Shown here one piece after another: positions 41,742-50,480 of a stretch of DNA of 64,000 bases. The notes beneath the pieces are model-generated. The model searched no databases. It had not been told where the DNA came from and saw nothing but the letters and a program-made list of their open reading frames with translations. This DNA is from Algirhabdus cladophorae (GTDB taxonomy: Bacteria; Pseudomonadota; Alphaproteobacteria; Rhodobacterales; Rhodobacteraceae), in assembly GCF_044772865.1 (NCBI RefSeq), contig NZ_CP173029.1, positions 3,658,001-3,722,000 on the forward strand, written 5' to 3'. Within the stretch, counting starts at the first letter, position 1. Each line of letters opens with the position of its first letter. Made by a program: the position numbers and the translations under genes.

Positions 41742-44700
41742 TTAAGGCACTCCGTAACCGCCCCCACCAGGGGTTTTCATGATGAAGATATCGCCTGCCT
41801 GCAGCTCGGCCGCGTCGTTGCCTTCAAGCTGGTCGATGTCGCCATTTTTGCGGCGTACGCTGTTTGCGCCCAACCCGCCGGAGCCACCACCTTTTACCCC
41901 GTGCGGTGCCACCTTTCGGTGGGAGGACAATACCGTTGCGGTCATGGGTTCCAAAAAATGTAGATGCCGATCGATCCCTTCGCCGCCGTTAAAGGCCCCT
42001 TGTCCGCCAGATCCTGCCCGTATAGCGAAGGTGTCAACGCGGACTGGAAACCGGGTTTCCAGCACTTCTGGATCGGTCATTCGGGTGTTTGTCATGTGGC
42101 TGTGAACCGCGTCCGTTCCGTGGAAGTCCGGGCCAGCCCCGGTGCCACCGCAAATCGTTTCGTAATTTTGATAGACGTCGTTGCCGTAGACAAAATTGTT
42201 CATCGTGCCTTGGCTGCCCGCGATCACGCCCAAGGCGCCATAAAGCGCGTCAGCGATGGCTTGGCTGACTTCTGTATTGCCCGATATCACGGCGGCGGGC
42301 GGCAGTGGGTTGATCATCGATCCTTCGGGGACAATGAGGCGTAGTGGTTTTAGGCAGCCTTCGTTCATGGGAATGTTGGTTGGCACTAATGTTCGGAAAA
42401 CGTAAAGAACAACAGCACGGCAAATCGCCAGTGGTGCGTTGTAGTTTAATGGGCTCTGCTCGGAGGTCCCGGTAAAGTCGATGCAGGCCGTTCTGTTGGC
42501 TTTATCGATGGTGATCGCAACTTCGATTGTCGCACCGCTGTCCAGCGGATAGCTAAAACTGCAATCATGCAAGACATCCAAAACGCGGCGCACGCTTTCT
42601 TGGGCGTTGTCTTGGACGTGTTGCATATAGGCGTGAACGGTTTGCAGCCCGAATTGGCGCGAAATTTTGCGCAATTCGACCGCACCCGTTTCGTTCGCGG
42701 CAATCTGTGCGGCTAAGTCTGCCATGTTCTGATCGATATTGCGGCAGGGATAGGGGCCAGAGGCCAGCAACGCGCGGGTTTGGGCGTCTTGCAGCGTTCC
42801 TTGTGACACCAGTTTGAAATTGTCGATCACGACACCCTCGTCTTCGATGATACGACTGTCTGGCGGAGCAGATCCTGGCGTCTTGCCGCCAATGTCCGCA
42901 TGATGGCCACGTGAAGCCACGGTAAAAACGATGTTTTTGCCTTCGCTATCAAACACCGGCGTAATAACAGTGACGTCTGGCAGGTGTGTGCCGCCATTAA
43001 AGGGATTGTTCATCATGAACACATCCCCCGGCTGGATCTGGCCTGCGTTGTCACGCAAGATTCGCCGCACGCTTTCGGACATGGATCCCAAATGGACCGG
43101 TACATGGGGTGCATTGGCCACCAGATCGCCATTTGCATCAAAAATTGCGCAAGAGAAATCAAACCGTTCTTTGATGTTTACCGAATAGGCTGTGTTGGCC
43201 AGTGTGGCGCCCATTTGTTCCGCGACAGACATAAAGAGGTTGTTGAAGACCTCAAGCATCACAGGATCGACTTTGGTGCCGATGGCCTCGGTTCGATGAA
43301 GTGGTGTAATCCGGGTAAGAACAAGGTTGCCACCCTCAACGGATTTGGCCTGCCATCCTGCTTCGATCATGTTTGTGCCTGTTGGCTCACTAATGATAGC
43401 TGGGCCCATCACGCTGCGGCCAAAGCCTAATGTGGCGCGTTCATAGATTGGAACTTCCTGCCACTCGCCCTCACAATACAGCCGAACAGAGGCGTCGGAT
43501 TTGGTGAGTGGGCTTGGTGTCGCGAGGGACACGGTTTCACCTGTTTGACCAACAGCCTCGACCAAGAGCATATCGATAATCAGATCCTCAGTTTCCGGGG
43601 CAAAACCAAAACGATTTTGGTGTGCGGCAACAAAATGATCCGTCATTTCAGTGGCAGTTCCAAAAGGCACTTCCAGTGTCTGTAGCGCCCCTTTGGATCT
43701 TATGTGGGCTGTTTGATTGAGTGTTATCTGAGTGGCTGGAACCCCTTGAGCCTGTACGTCGCCCTGCGCCTGTATCGACAGTTTTTGCAGAATTTCCGCA
43801 GCCCTAGGATCGTGCAGACCGCTTTCAAATTGATGTTCCCGCATAGCGCGTATGTCTGCCAAACCCATTCCAAAGGCGGACAAAACGCCAGCAAAGGGAT
43901 GGATGAAGATACTCTCCATCCCCAAAGCATCTGCAACCAGACAGGCATGTTGACCACCAGCACCGCCAAAGCAATTCATCGTGTATTTGGTCACATCATA
44001 GCCCCGTTGGACGCTGATTTTCTTGATTGCGTTTGCCATGTTTTCGACCGCAATCCGCAAGAAACCTTCGGCAAGTTCTTCAATGGATTTGGTGGTTTGG
44101 ATGTCTGCGGCGAGGGCCTGAAACTTTCGACGTACCGCATCCAGGTCTAAGGGTTGATCGGCGCTGGGCCCAAACACATGCGGGAAATGATCGGGCTGCA
44201 ATTTGCCAAGCAACACGTTGCAATCTGTCACTGTCAACGGGCCGCCACGCCGATATGCAGCCGGGCCGGGGTTGGCGCCTGCGCTTTCGGGGCCGACTTG
44301 CATGCGGCCATCGCGGTAGGACAGGATCGATCCACCCCCTGCCGCGACCGTATGGATGGACATCATTGGGGCACGCATGCGAACGCCCGCCACTTCGGTT
44401 TCAAAGCTGCGCTCGAAGGCGCCCGCATAGTGGCACACATCCGTTGAGGTCCCGCCCATGTCAAAGCCTATGAGTTTTTCAAACCCGAGTTCAGCAGCAC
44501 TTCGAACCATCCCCACCACGCCGCCCGCAGGGCCAGACAGGATCGCGTCGCGGCCTTGAAACAGTTTTGCGTCAGTCAAGCCGCCATTGGATTGCATGAA
44601 CATCAATTGCTGGCATCCGCCGGTGTCTGCCTCTAAGGCCTCGGTCACTTGCCCCACGTAATGGCGCAAAATGGGCGACAAATAGGCGTCGACGACGGCC

Positions 44701-45314
44701 GTATCCCCACGGCCGATCAGTTTGATCAATGGGCTGGTTTGGTGGCTGAGCGACACTTGTTCAAAGCCGATCTGGTGCGCCAATGCGCCCAACCGCAGTT
44801 CATGTTCTGGAAAGCGGTAGCTGTGCATCAGCGCGATTGCCACCGACCGCAGGCCTGCGTCATAGGCTTTTTGAAGGCCTGTTTTGGCGGCGACCTCGTC
44901 TAAAGGTGTGACACAGGTTCCATCCGCTGCCATCCGCCCCTTGATCGCCAAAGTGTCTGAATACAGCAATTCCGGTAACACGATTTCCAGATCAAAAAGC
45001 TGGGGGCGGTTTTGATACCCAATGCGCAGCAGGTCCGTAAGGCCCTCGTTGATACACAGCAATGTCGGCGCGCCTTTCCGTTCAAGCAAGGCATTGGTGG
45101 CCACAGTTGTCCCCATTTTTACTGCTTGGATAGTGCCCTTTGGCAACGGACTGTTTGGCGCCAGACCAAGCAGATCACGGATGCCTTGCACGGCGGCATC
45201 AGGGTAGTTTTCCGGGTTTTCCGACAGCAACTTATGGGTTTTCAATTCCCCGTTTGGTGCCTTGGCAACGATGTCTGTGAAGGTGCCCCCACGATCTACC
45301 CAAAATTGCCACAT
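41742..45314 (-). CDS. 5-oxoprolinase-like HyuA-HyuB fusion (ATP-dependent)
   Basis: A 1190-residue protein joining a hydantoinase A half and a hydantoinase B half in one chain, the layout of eukaryotic-type 5-oxoprolinase (OPLAH), which opens 5-oxo-L-proline to L-glutamate with ATP. Evidence: FWVDRGGTFTDIVA at the start, KLLSENPENYPDAAVQGI, FDMGGTSTDVCHY near residue 290, then from about residue 690 the B half (NNPFNGGTHLPDVTV; SRGHHADIGG; GGEGIDRHLHF). OPLAH-like sequences start almost identically. It is the last gene of a minus-strand unit with a TRAP transporter and a DUF1445 protein. Activity on hydantoins is the main alternative. Confidence 0.82.
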   Translation of the reverse strand: MWQFWVDRGGTFTDIVAKAPNGELKTHKLLSENPENYPDAAVQGIRDLLGLAPNSPLPKGTIQAVKMGTTVATNALLERKGAPTLLCINEGLTDLLRIGYQNRPQLFDLEIVLPELLYSDTLAIKGRMAADGTCVTPLDEVAAKTGLQKAYDAGLRSVAIALMHSYRFPEHELRLGALAHQIGFEQVSLSHQTSPLIKLIGRGDTAVVDAYLSPILRHYVGQVTEALEADTGGCQQLMFMQSNGGLTDAKLFQGRDAILSGPAGGVVGMVRSAAELGFEKLIGFDMGGTSTDVCHYAGAFERSFETEVAGVRMRAPMMSIHTVAAGGGSILSYRDGRMQVGPESAGANPGPAAYRRGGPLTVTDCNVLLGKLQPDHFPHVFGPSADQPLDLDAVRRKFQALAADIQTTKSIEELAEGFLRIAVENMANAIKKISVQRGYDVTKYTMNCFGGAGGQHACLVADALGMESIFIHPFAGVLSAFGMGLADIRAMREHQFESGLHDPRAAEILQKLSIQAQGDVQAQGVPATQITLNQTAHIRSKGALQTLEVPFGTATEMTDHFVAAHQNRFGFAPETEDLIIDMLLVEAVGQTGETVSLATPSPLTKSDASVRLYCEGEWQEVPIYERATLGFGRSVMGPAIISEPTGTNMIEAGWQAKSVEGGNLVLTRITPLHRTEAIGTKVDPVMLEVFNNLFMSVAEQMGATLANTAYSVNIKERFDFSCAIFDANGDLVANAPHVPVHLGSMSESVRRILRDNAGQIQPGDVFMMNNPFNGGTHLPDVTVITPVFDSEGKNIVFTVASRGHHADIGGKTPGSAPPDSRIIEDEGVVIDNFKLVSQGTLQDAQTRALLASGPYPCRNIDQNMADLAAQIAANETGAVELRKISRQFGLQTVHAYMQHVQDNAQESVRRVLDVLHDCSFSYPLDSGATIEVAITIDKANRTACIDFTGTSEQSPLNYNAPLAICRAVVLYVFRTLVPTNIPMNEGCLKPLRLIVPEGSMINPLPPAAVISGNTEVSQAIADALYGALGVIAGSQGTMNNFVYGNDVYQNYETICGGTGAGPDFHGTDAVHSHMTNTRMTDPEVLETRFPVRVDTFAIRAGSGGQGAFNGGEGIDRHLHFLEPMTATVLSSHRKVAPHGVKGGGSGGLGANSVRRKNGDIDQLEGNDAAELQAGDIFIMKTPGGGGYGVP

Positions 45315-45377
45315 CAGACAGTACTCCTTTGTTTGCAGGCTTTACCCCACAGTCATTTTCCAGATTTTAAACGATGT

Positions 45378-46661
45378 TCAGTAGAACAAGGACGGCAACC
45401 ACAACGCCAATTGTGGGAAGATCAGCAGCAATGCCAGCATCACAAACATGGTCACAACAAAGGGCAGTGCGCCTTTCATGACATCCATCATTGCGCCTGA
45501 TTTGCGGATGCCCTGCACCACGTAAAGGTTGATGCCGATGGGCGGTGTGATTAGCGCTGTTTCCAAAAGGACCATTAGCAAAATCCCGAACCAGACCGGA
45601 TCAAAGCCCAATGCGACGACAATCGGTGTAATCAACGGGGCCATAGTGAGTAGCATGGACAGGGTTTCCATAAAGCACCCGATGAGGACCAAGACGGCGA
45701 CGATCACCAACATGGTTTGCATAGGCGACCAGCCCAGACCTGTGACGAAATCCGTTAAGGCTTGGGTCAGGCCGATGATCGACAGGACGAAATTCAAGAA
45801 TACGGCTGCAACAATGATCAGCATGATCATAGCGGTTGTGCGCATCGTGCCTTCGATGGCTTGGCGCATCATGTCGATGCTCAGTTTGCCGTTCAGGGCA
45901 GCGAGGCCCATTGCGGCGACTACGCCTAAGGCGGCAGCTTCGGTTGGGGTGGCGATACCTGCATAGATGGACCCGACCACGACCAAAAAGATGCCAAGCG
46001 GTGGGATCAAGGCGGGCAGGGCGTGTAGCCGTTCGCCCCAACTGTAGCGCAGGCTTTCCCCGCCCCAGCCGGGCTTTATCAGGCACAAAACCACGATTGT
46101 GGCCATAAACAACGCTGCCAACACAAAGCCGGGCAAAAATCCTGCGAGGTAGAGTTCGGGCACAGATGTGTTGGTCAAAAGACCGTAAAGGATCAGGTTG
46201 ATTGAGGGCGGGATCAGGATGCCTAAGGTGCCGCCAGCGGCGATTGTGCCGAGAAACAGCGGCTCGTTATACCCTCGCTTTTGGATCTGTGGGACGGCGA
46301 CTGTGCCGATGGTTGCTGCCGTTGCCACGGACGAGCCTGATGTCGCCGCAAAAAGGGCTGATGATCCGATATTTGAATGCATCAATCCACCGGGCAACCA
46401 GCCGAGCCATTTGACGATGCCATCGTACATCCGCTCGGTGATGCCCGCGCGTAAAAGGATCTCACCCAGCATTACGAACATCGGGATCGCGACCAAAAGG
46501 AAATCCGTGCTGGTCTGCCAAGCCATATCGGAAATCGCGCGGTGCAGCGGCATTGGGCTGTCGGTGGAGGATAGGATCAAGCCAAGCCAGCCCAGCGAAG
46601 CAGCAATTGGAACAGCCAGTGCAATCAGTGCCAGCAAAATGAGGAGGGTTTTGGTCAGCAT
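45378..46661 (-). CDS. dctM: TRAP transporter large permease (DctM)
   Basis: A 427-residue membrane protein of the TRAP large-permease family, about twelve hydrophobic segments, the sodium-coupled translocating subunit. Typical pieces are FLLVAIPMFVMLGEILLRAGI near residue 53, GTVAVPQIQKRGYNEPLFLGTIAAGGTLGILIPPSINLILYG and TMAPLITPIVVALGFDPVWFGILLMV near the end. It starts four bases after the small permease stop and precedes the 5-oxoprolinase-like gene by 63 bases. The position in the unit suggests the substrate is related to 5-oxoproline or glutamate; this is inference. Confidence 0.93.
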   Translation of the reverse strand: MLTKTLLILLALIALAVPIAASLGWLGLILSSTDSPMPLHRAISDMAWQTSTDFLLVAIPMFVMLGEILLRAGITERMYDGIVKWLGWLPGGLMHSNIGSSALFAATSGSSVATAATIGTVAVPQIQKRGYNEPLFLGTIAAGGTLGILIPPSINLILYGLLTNTSVPELYLAGFLPGFVLAALFMATIVVLCLIKPGWGGESLRYSWGERLHALPALIPPLGIFLVVVGSIYAGIATPTEAAALGVVAAMGLAALNGKLSIDMMRQAIEGTMRTTAMIMLIIVAAVFLNFVLSIIGLTQALTDFVTGLGWSPMQTMLVIVAVLVLIGCFMETLSMLLTMAPLITPIVVALGFDPVWFGILLMVLLETALITPPIGINLYVVQGIRKSGAMMDVMKGALPFVVTMFVMLALLLIFPQLALWLPSLFY

Positions 46662-46664
46662 GGC

Positions 46665-47228
46665 TTAGACACTTTCGTCTTTGATTTGTTCGTCGATAGA
46701 TTTGACGCCGATCAGGTCCTGGACCCCGTCCAGATCGCCCTTCATCCAGCGCTTGATCGCCACAAGACCCAGCAAAACACCTGTTGCGACAAACAGGATC
46801 CAACCGAACAGCCACGGGATTTGTGGAATAGCCAGTGGGACGCGCATTGGGGTGATGGATCGGCTGCCGTGTTGCAATGTGTCTGCAACCATGCCCCAGA
46901 CCATCGTGGCCACTACGGCGGCAAATCCGATTAGTAGTGCGAGGCCCAATAGGTTCAGCCACGGGTGCAGTTTGCGCGGCAAGACACCGATGAGCGCATC
47001 CACCCGAATATGGGCCCGCTCGAACAGGGCAAAGCTCAGGGCAAAGGCCGTGGCCACACCAAAGGCGTAGCCGGAAATTTCGTCAGCGCCGCCAAGCGAG
47101 ATGTTGAAAAGCTTGCGCAAGAAAACCTCTAGAGTGACCAAGAAAGCCGACAGGACGATCAATGTGCCACCAAGCCATGTCAGCCAGAGGCTAAGTTTAC
47201 GTGTGCCGGAGAGAAGGGATTCAAGCAT
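46665..47228 (-). CDS. dctQ: TRAP transporter small permease (DctQ)
   Basis: A 187-residue membrane protein with four hydrophobic segments, the TRAP small-permease pattern: LTWLGGTLIVLSAFLVTLEVFLRK, GADEISGYAFGVATAFALSFALF with the conserved E..GY region, HIRVDALI and a final PWLFGWILFVATGVLLGLVAIK. It associates with DctM in the inner membrane. It follows dctP after a stem-loop and is almost joined to dctM (four bases). Confidence 0.9.
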   Translation of the reverse strand: MLESLLSGTRKLSLWLTWLGGTLIVLSAFLVTLEVFLRKLFNISLGGADEISGYAFGVATAFALSFALFERAHIRVDALIGVLPRKLHPWLNLLGLALLIGFAAVVATMVWGMVADTLQHGSRSITPMRVPLAIPQIPWLFGWILFVATGVLLGLVAIKRWMKGDLDGVQDLIGVKSIDEQIKDESV

Positions 47229-47250
47229 AACAGCGGGCCTTTAGACAAAG

Positions 47251-47284
47251 AAAGGGCGGCCAATACATCAGATCAGCCGCCCTT
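47251..47284 (-). terminator. intercistronic stem-loop between dctP and dctQ
   Basis: On the minus strand, eight bases after the dctP stop, AAGGGCGGC (complement of 47276-47284) pairs with GCCGCCCTT (complement of 47252-47260), a perfect nine-pair stem with a 15-base loop, followed by TCTTT. Such a hairpin would partly end transcription and protect the 5' part, giving more solute-binding protein than permease. Confidence 0.7.
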
Positions 47285-47291
47285 AGCGGGG

Positions 47292-48329
47292 TTATTTTGC
47301 GGAAGCAGTCAGACCAAGGATCGGGCCAACAGTTTCGTTCCAATTGGCTGCACATTCTTCGCCACAACGTTCCGCCCAGCGGGCCAGCACCACATCTGTA
47401 GCGATCTTGTCGCGGGCAGCCAGATCTGAGGCGCTGGGTTCCACCAGCTTCATCGACCCTTTTTCACCAATAGCGCAGTCGCCCCCAGTGATGCAGGAAA
47501 TTGCAACGTCGTCTTCCAACGCTGTTTCGGCCCACATCCGATCGTTCAGTGCGGCGACTTCTGTTTGCATCAACGCCTGTTGATCAGCGGACATTGAATT
47601 CCATTTGTCCATGTTCATCGCCCCGAACGCGAGACCCCAACCGACGCGCAAGGTGTAGGCATGTGTGGCAACCTGTTGCCAGTTGGCAGTGTAAGCTGAC
47701 ATCGTGCCCGTGATGCCGCAATCAACCACGCCCTTTTCCAAGGCAGGGATCACTTCGCTGAAAGCTACGGTTACAGATGTACCGCCAACACCTTCAACGA
47801 AATCACCCAAAGTTGTGGCGTAAACGCGGACTTTCTTGCCGTTAAGATCCTCGATGCTGTTTACCTCGGCGTTGCACCATAGGGTTTGGCTGGGGAAGGG
47901 ATACAGCATCAACAGTTTGGCGTTGTAAATTTCGGCAAATGCCTTTTCCAAGGTCGGGAAATAGGCCTCAGATACTTTGCGCTGCGTGTCGATGTCTTGG
48001 GTCAAGGACGACAGATCCGCCCCTTCAAAAATCGCGTTTTCAGCAGCCACATAACCGGGCAGGCCAAAAGCAAAATCAAACACACCGTTTTTGACAAGGC
48101 GCATAATCTCAAAACCTTTCAGGCCAAGACCGGATTGCGATTTGATCTCGCCCACGATGCCACCATCTGAGGCCTCGGCGAGGCGCTCATTAAAGAAGGG
48201 CTGTTCATGTTTTTGAAAGTTTGTCAGGCTGGACCACGTTCCCACGGCCTTGAGGACAACTGGGCTATCGGCCATGGCCGCGCCACTGGTCAGCGCCGCA
48301 GCGGCCACTGCGCAAAGTAGGTTTTTCAT
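47292..48329 (-). CDS. dctP: TRAP transporter solute-binding protein (DctP)
   Basis: A 345-residue periplasmic binding protein. The signal peptide MKNLLCAVAAAALTSGAAMA is clear. The mature part follows the DctP fold: PFFNERLAEASDG, GVFDFAFGLPGYVAAE, then LNGKKVRVYATTLGDFVEGVGGTSVTVAFSEVIPALEKGVVDCGI with the substrate-carboxylate arginine in KVRVYA. It is translationally coupled to the DUF1445 gene (four-base overlap). It should deliver the substrate to DctQM; the context points to pyroglutamate, D-glutamate or a related acid. Confidence 0.92.
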   Translation of the reverse strand: MKNLLCAVAAAALTSGAAMADSPVVLKAVGTWSSLTNFQKHEQPFFNERLAEASDGGIVGEIKSQSGLGLKGFEIMRLVKNGVFDFAFGLPGYVAAENAIFEGADLSSLTQDIDTQRKVSEAYFPTLEKAFAEIYNAKLLMLYPFPSQTLWCNAEVNSIEDLNGKKVRVYATTLGDFVEGVGGTSVTVAFSEVIPALEKGVVDCGITGTMSAYTANWQQVATHAYTLRVGWGLAFGAMNMDKWNSMSADQQALMQTEVAALNDRMWAETALEDDVAISCITGGDCAIGEKGSMKLVEPSASDLAARDKIATDVVLARWAERCGEECAANWNETVGPILGLTASAK

Positions 48330-49165
48330 GATGTTTCTCCGTGTTGGTTTGGGTTTGTTGTGTGATTGGGAACCTCGGCCTGTTCATGCACGTCTGTGAT
48401 CAGCATGTGACCGGGTTTATGGGTGATAAAGATCGGCAATTTGGCCGCCTCAATCGCGACCTGAGGCGTCACACCGCAGGCCCAAAAGACCGGGACCTTG
48501 TCGCCCTTGATAGAAACAGGATCGCCCCATTCAGGCTGCGAAAGATCGGTGATACCAATTTGGCCGGGATCCCCAATGTGGAGCGGGGCGCCATGTGCAA
48601 GGGGATAGTTTTTCGAGATTTTCACAACGCGATCCACGTCAGACGGATCAATCATTCGCAGGCTAACAACGGTTTTTCCGTGAAAGGGACCCGCAGCAAT
48701 CGTTTCAATATTCGTTCTGAACATCGGAACGGTGGTGTTGTTATCGATATGCCAAAGTGGGATGGCGGCGGCCTGCAGGGCACGTTCAAACGTGAAGGAA
48801 CATCCCAGCGCGAAGGCAACGAAATCATCCTGCCAAAGATCGGTGATGTCTGGCTGTTCTGCGTCCAAGATACCGTTGCGATAGATGTTGTAAGCCGGGA
48901 TGTCGCGGCGAATGTCGATGTCTGCACCCAGCGTGAACATCATCGGATTGCCGGTGTCAGATACACCGACGAGGGGGCAGGGCTTGGGATTGCGCTGACA
49001 AAACCGCATGAAATCCAGAGCATGCTCCGCTGACATAATCGCTACATTCGTTTGTAGCGTGCCCCGGGCCAGACCGGCCGTATGGGCTGTGTAGTCGCCG
49101 TTGCGGATCGATTGCCGCAGCCGAAACTGGTCCCATGTTCTAATTTCTTCGTAGGCGTCGGCCAT
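48326..49165 (-). CDS. DUF1445 protein, D-glutamate cyclase / putative hydro-lyase family
   Basis: A 279-residue soluble protein of the DUF1445 family. Visible family segments: AHTAGLARGTLQTNVAIM, the GADIDIRRDIPAYNIYRNG region, FALGCSFTFERAL near residue 118, WACGVTPQVAI near residue 229 and HKPGHMLITDV near the C-terminus. The mammalian member is a D-glutamate cyclase, making 5-oxo-D-proline from D-glutamate. It lies directly before the TRAP dctP gene and in the same unit as a 5-oxoprolinase-like protein, which supports a glutamate/5-oxoproline role. Many members are still annotated only as hydro-lyases, so the exact reaction is inferred. Confidence 0.82.
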   Translation of the reverse strand: MADAYEEIRTWDQFRLRQSIRNGDYTAHTAGLARGTLQTNVAIMSAEHALDFMRFCQRNPKPCPLVGVSDTGNPMMFTLGADIDIRRDIPAYNIYRNGILDAEQPDITDLWQDDFVAFALGCSFTFERALQAAAIPLWHIDNNTTVPMFRTNIETIAAGPFHGKTVVSLRMIDPSDVDRVVKISKNYPLAHGAPLHIGDPGQIGITDLSQPEWGDPVSIKGDKVPVFWACGVTPQVAIEAAKLPIFITHKPGHMLITDVHEQAEVPNHTTNPNQHGETS

Positions 49166-49203
49166 GTGAATGTCCCCGTTTCATCAAAAGATCAGGGGAA
49201 TTA

Positions 49204-49257
49204 ATCATAAAATCAAATTGAATATTTTTGGATATTCACATAATAAAATTTTATGAT
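49204..49257. promoter_or_regulatory. nested palindromes in the promoter of the DUF1445-TRAP operon
   Basis: ATCATAAAAT (49204-49213) and ATTTTATGAT (49248-49257) are perfect ten-base inverted arms. Inside them TGAATAT (49219-49225) and ATATTCA (49232-49238) form a second palindrome with almost the same centre. The sequence is highly AT-rich and lies between the LysR stop and the DUF1445 start; the outer right arm overlaps the LysR stop codon. It is a good candidate operator for the adjacent LysR protein. Confidence 0.55.
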
Positions 49258-50123
49258 TTGCTAAAGGTATTGGCTACATCGAGGGCGATTTTAGCAGCGG
49301 TTTCAATCATATGGCTGCGCGGTTCCCCCAGATAGGAGGCGGAAAACTCCAATGGGCTGGGGCGCCAACCGGGATCGAACTCGCGAATCTTTCCAGTATC
49401 AACAAATTCTTTTCCCAACAGGCGGGGCAAAACCGCGATGCCCAAACCTGCCTCGACCAGGCGAAAGCAGGCGGATAGGGATGACGAAGGGAACAGCGAA
49501 ACCGACGGCCCATACCGTTCAAACAGCATCTCTTTGACCTCGCGGTAAGGCCGCGTGTTTCGCGCATAAGTTAGTACAGGCTTTTGCATCAGGTTGGCGT
49601 CGTTGGCGGGCGTAGTGGCGGTGTACCACGCCAAATCAAAACCCGGCAGCACCACGTTATTGACTGAATATTCCGAGATTGGCCCTAGTAGAATTGCCAA
49701 ATCAATCTCGCGGTTCAGCAGATTGCCACGCAAGGTTGTCGATATATCGACGTTCAGTTCGATCTTGAGTTTTGGGAACAGCCCGTGCAGGCGGGTGATC
49801 AAGTCTGGCAGCCAGCTTTGCGCGATTGTTTCGGACACGCCCAAACGCAGATGCCCTTCGATGCCATCCGGTGCGATTACAGCCTCTTCGACTTGTTGCG
49901 TCAGAAACTCAAATTGTTCAGCAAAGCCCAACAACAATTCCCCACGTTTGGTCAGGATCATGCCGTCAGGTCCGCGATCAAACAAAACGCAGTCCAGAGT
50001 TTCTTCGAGGTTTTTGATCCGTACAGTGATCGCAGGTTGGGTGAGGTTGAGGGCGGCGGCCGCTTTTCCAACGCCCTTGAGGCGAACCACGGCCAAAAAG
50101 GTTTTGATCTGATCAAGGGTCAT
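49251..50123 (-). CDS. LysR-family transcriptional regulator
   Basis: A 290-residue LysR regulator: helix-turn-helix LDQIKTFLAVVRLKGVGKAAAALN with AITVRIKNLEETL, and a C-terminal effector-binding domain (VLPGFDLAWYTATTP; EAGLGIAVLPRLLG). It is on the same strand as the downstream DUF1445-TRAP-oxoprolinase genes and 85 bases before them, rather than divergent as is usual for LysR. It begins one base after the stop of the CMD-family gene, so it may be read from that unit. The palindromes after its stop are its likely target. Confidence 0.9.
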   Translation of the reverse strand: MTLDQIKTFLAVVRLKGVGKAAAALNLTQPAITVRIKNLEETLDCVLFDRGPDGMILTKRGELLLGFAEQFEFLTQQVEEAVIAPDGIEGHLRLGVSETIAQSWLPDLITRLHGLFPKLKIELNVDISTTLRGNLLNREIDLAILLGPISEYSVNNVVLPGFDLAWYTATTPANDANLMQKPVLTYARNTRPYREVKEMLFERYGPSVSLFPSSSLSACFRLVEAGLGIAVLPRLLGKEFVDTGKIREFDPGWRPSPLEFSASYLGEPRSHMIETAAKIALDVANTFSKS

Positions 50124-50468
50124 CTATTGAGAGGGCGCTGAAAATTCGTCAAAGGCTTCGAGGGCTTTAGCCCCATATGCGATAGAGGGTCCGCCGCCCA
50201 TATAGCCAATCATTTCCAACGCCTCGCACAGCTCTGCGCGGGTTGTGTCTAATCGCACCAACGATTTGACATGAAACGCGATGCAGCTGTCACATCGGGT
50301 CGAAATGGCGATACCCAAGGCGATCAGTTCCTTTGTCTTTTCACTTAGTGCGCCGTTCTTCTTGGCGGCTTGGGACATTGTGTTAAAGCCTGCAAACATC
50401 TCTGGCGTTTGCTTTTGCAATGTTGAAATGCGGCCCATCGTGTCCGCCATAAATTTGGTCCAGCTCAT
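50124..50468 (-). CDS. carboxymuconolactone decarboxylase (CMD/AhpD)-family protein
   Basis: A 114-residue helical CMD-fold protein. The catalytic redox pair is CDSC in ISTRCDSCIAFHVKSL (near residue 59) with a nearby His, as in AhpD-like disulfide reductases rather than the true lactone decarboxylase. The glycine-rich EMIGYMGGGPS tail is typical. It lies between the amino-acid ABC permease gene (12 bases) and the LysR gene (no gap). The function could be peroxide-linked thiol chemistry; a link to the amino-acid transport genes is not evident. Confidence 0.85.
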   Translation of the reverse strand: MSWTKFMADTMGRISTLQKQTPEMFAGFNTMSQAAKKNGALSEKTKELIALGIAISTRCDSCIAFHVKSLVRLDTTRAELCEALEMIGYMGGGPSIAYGAKALEAFDEFSAPSQ

Positions 50469-50480
50469 CTCATGTCCGTC

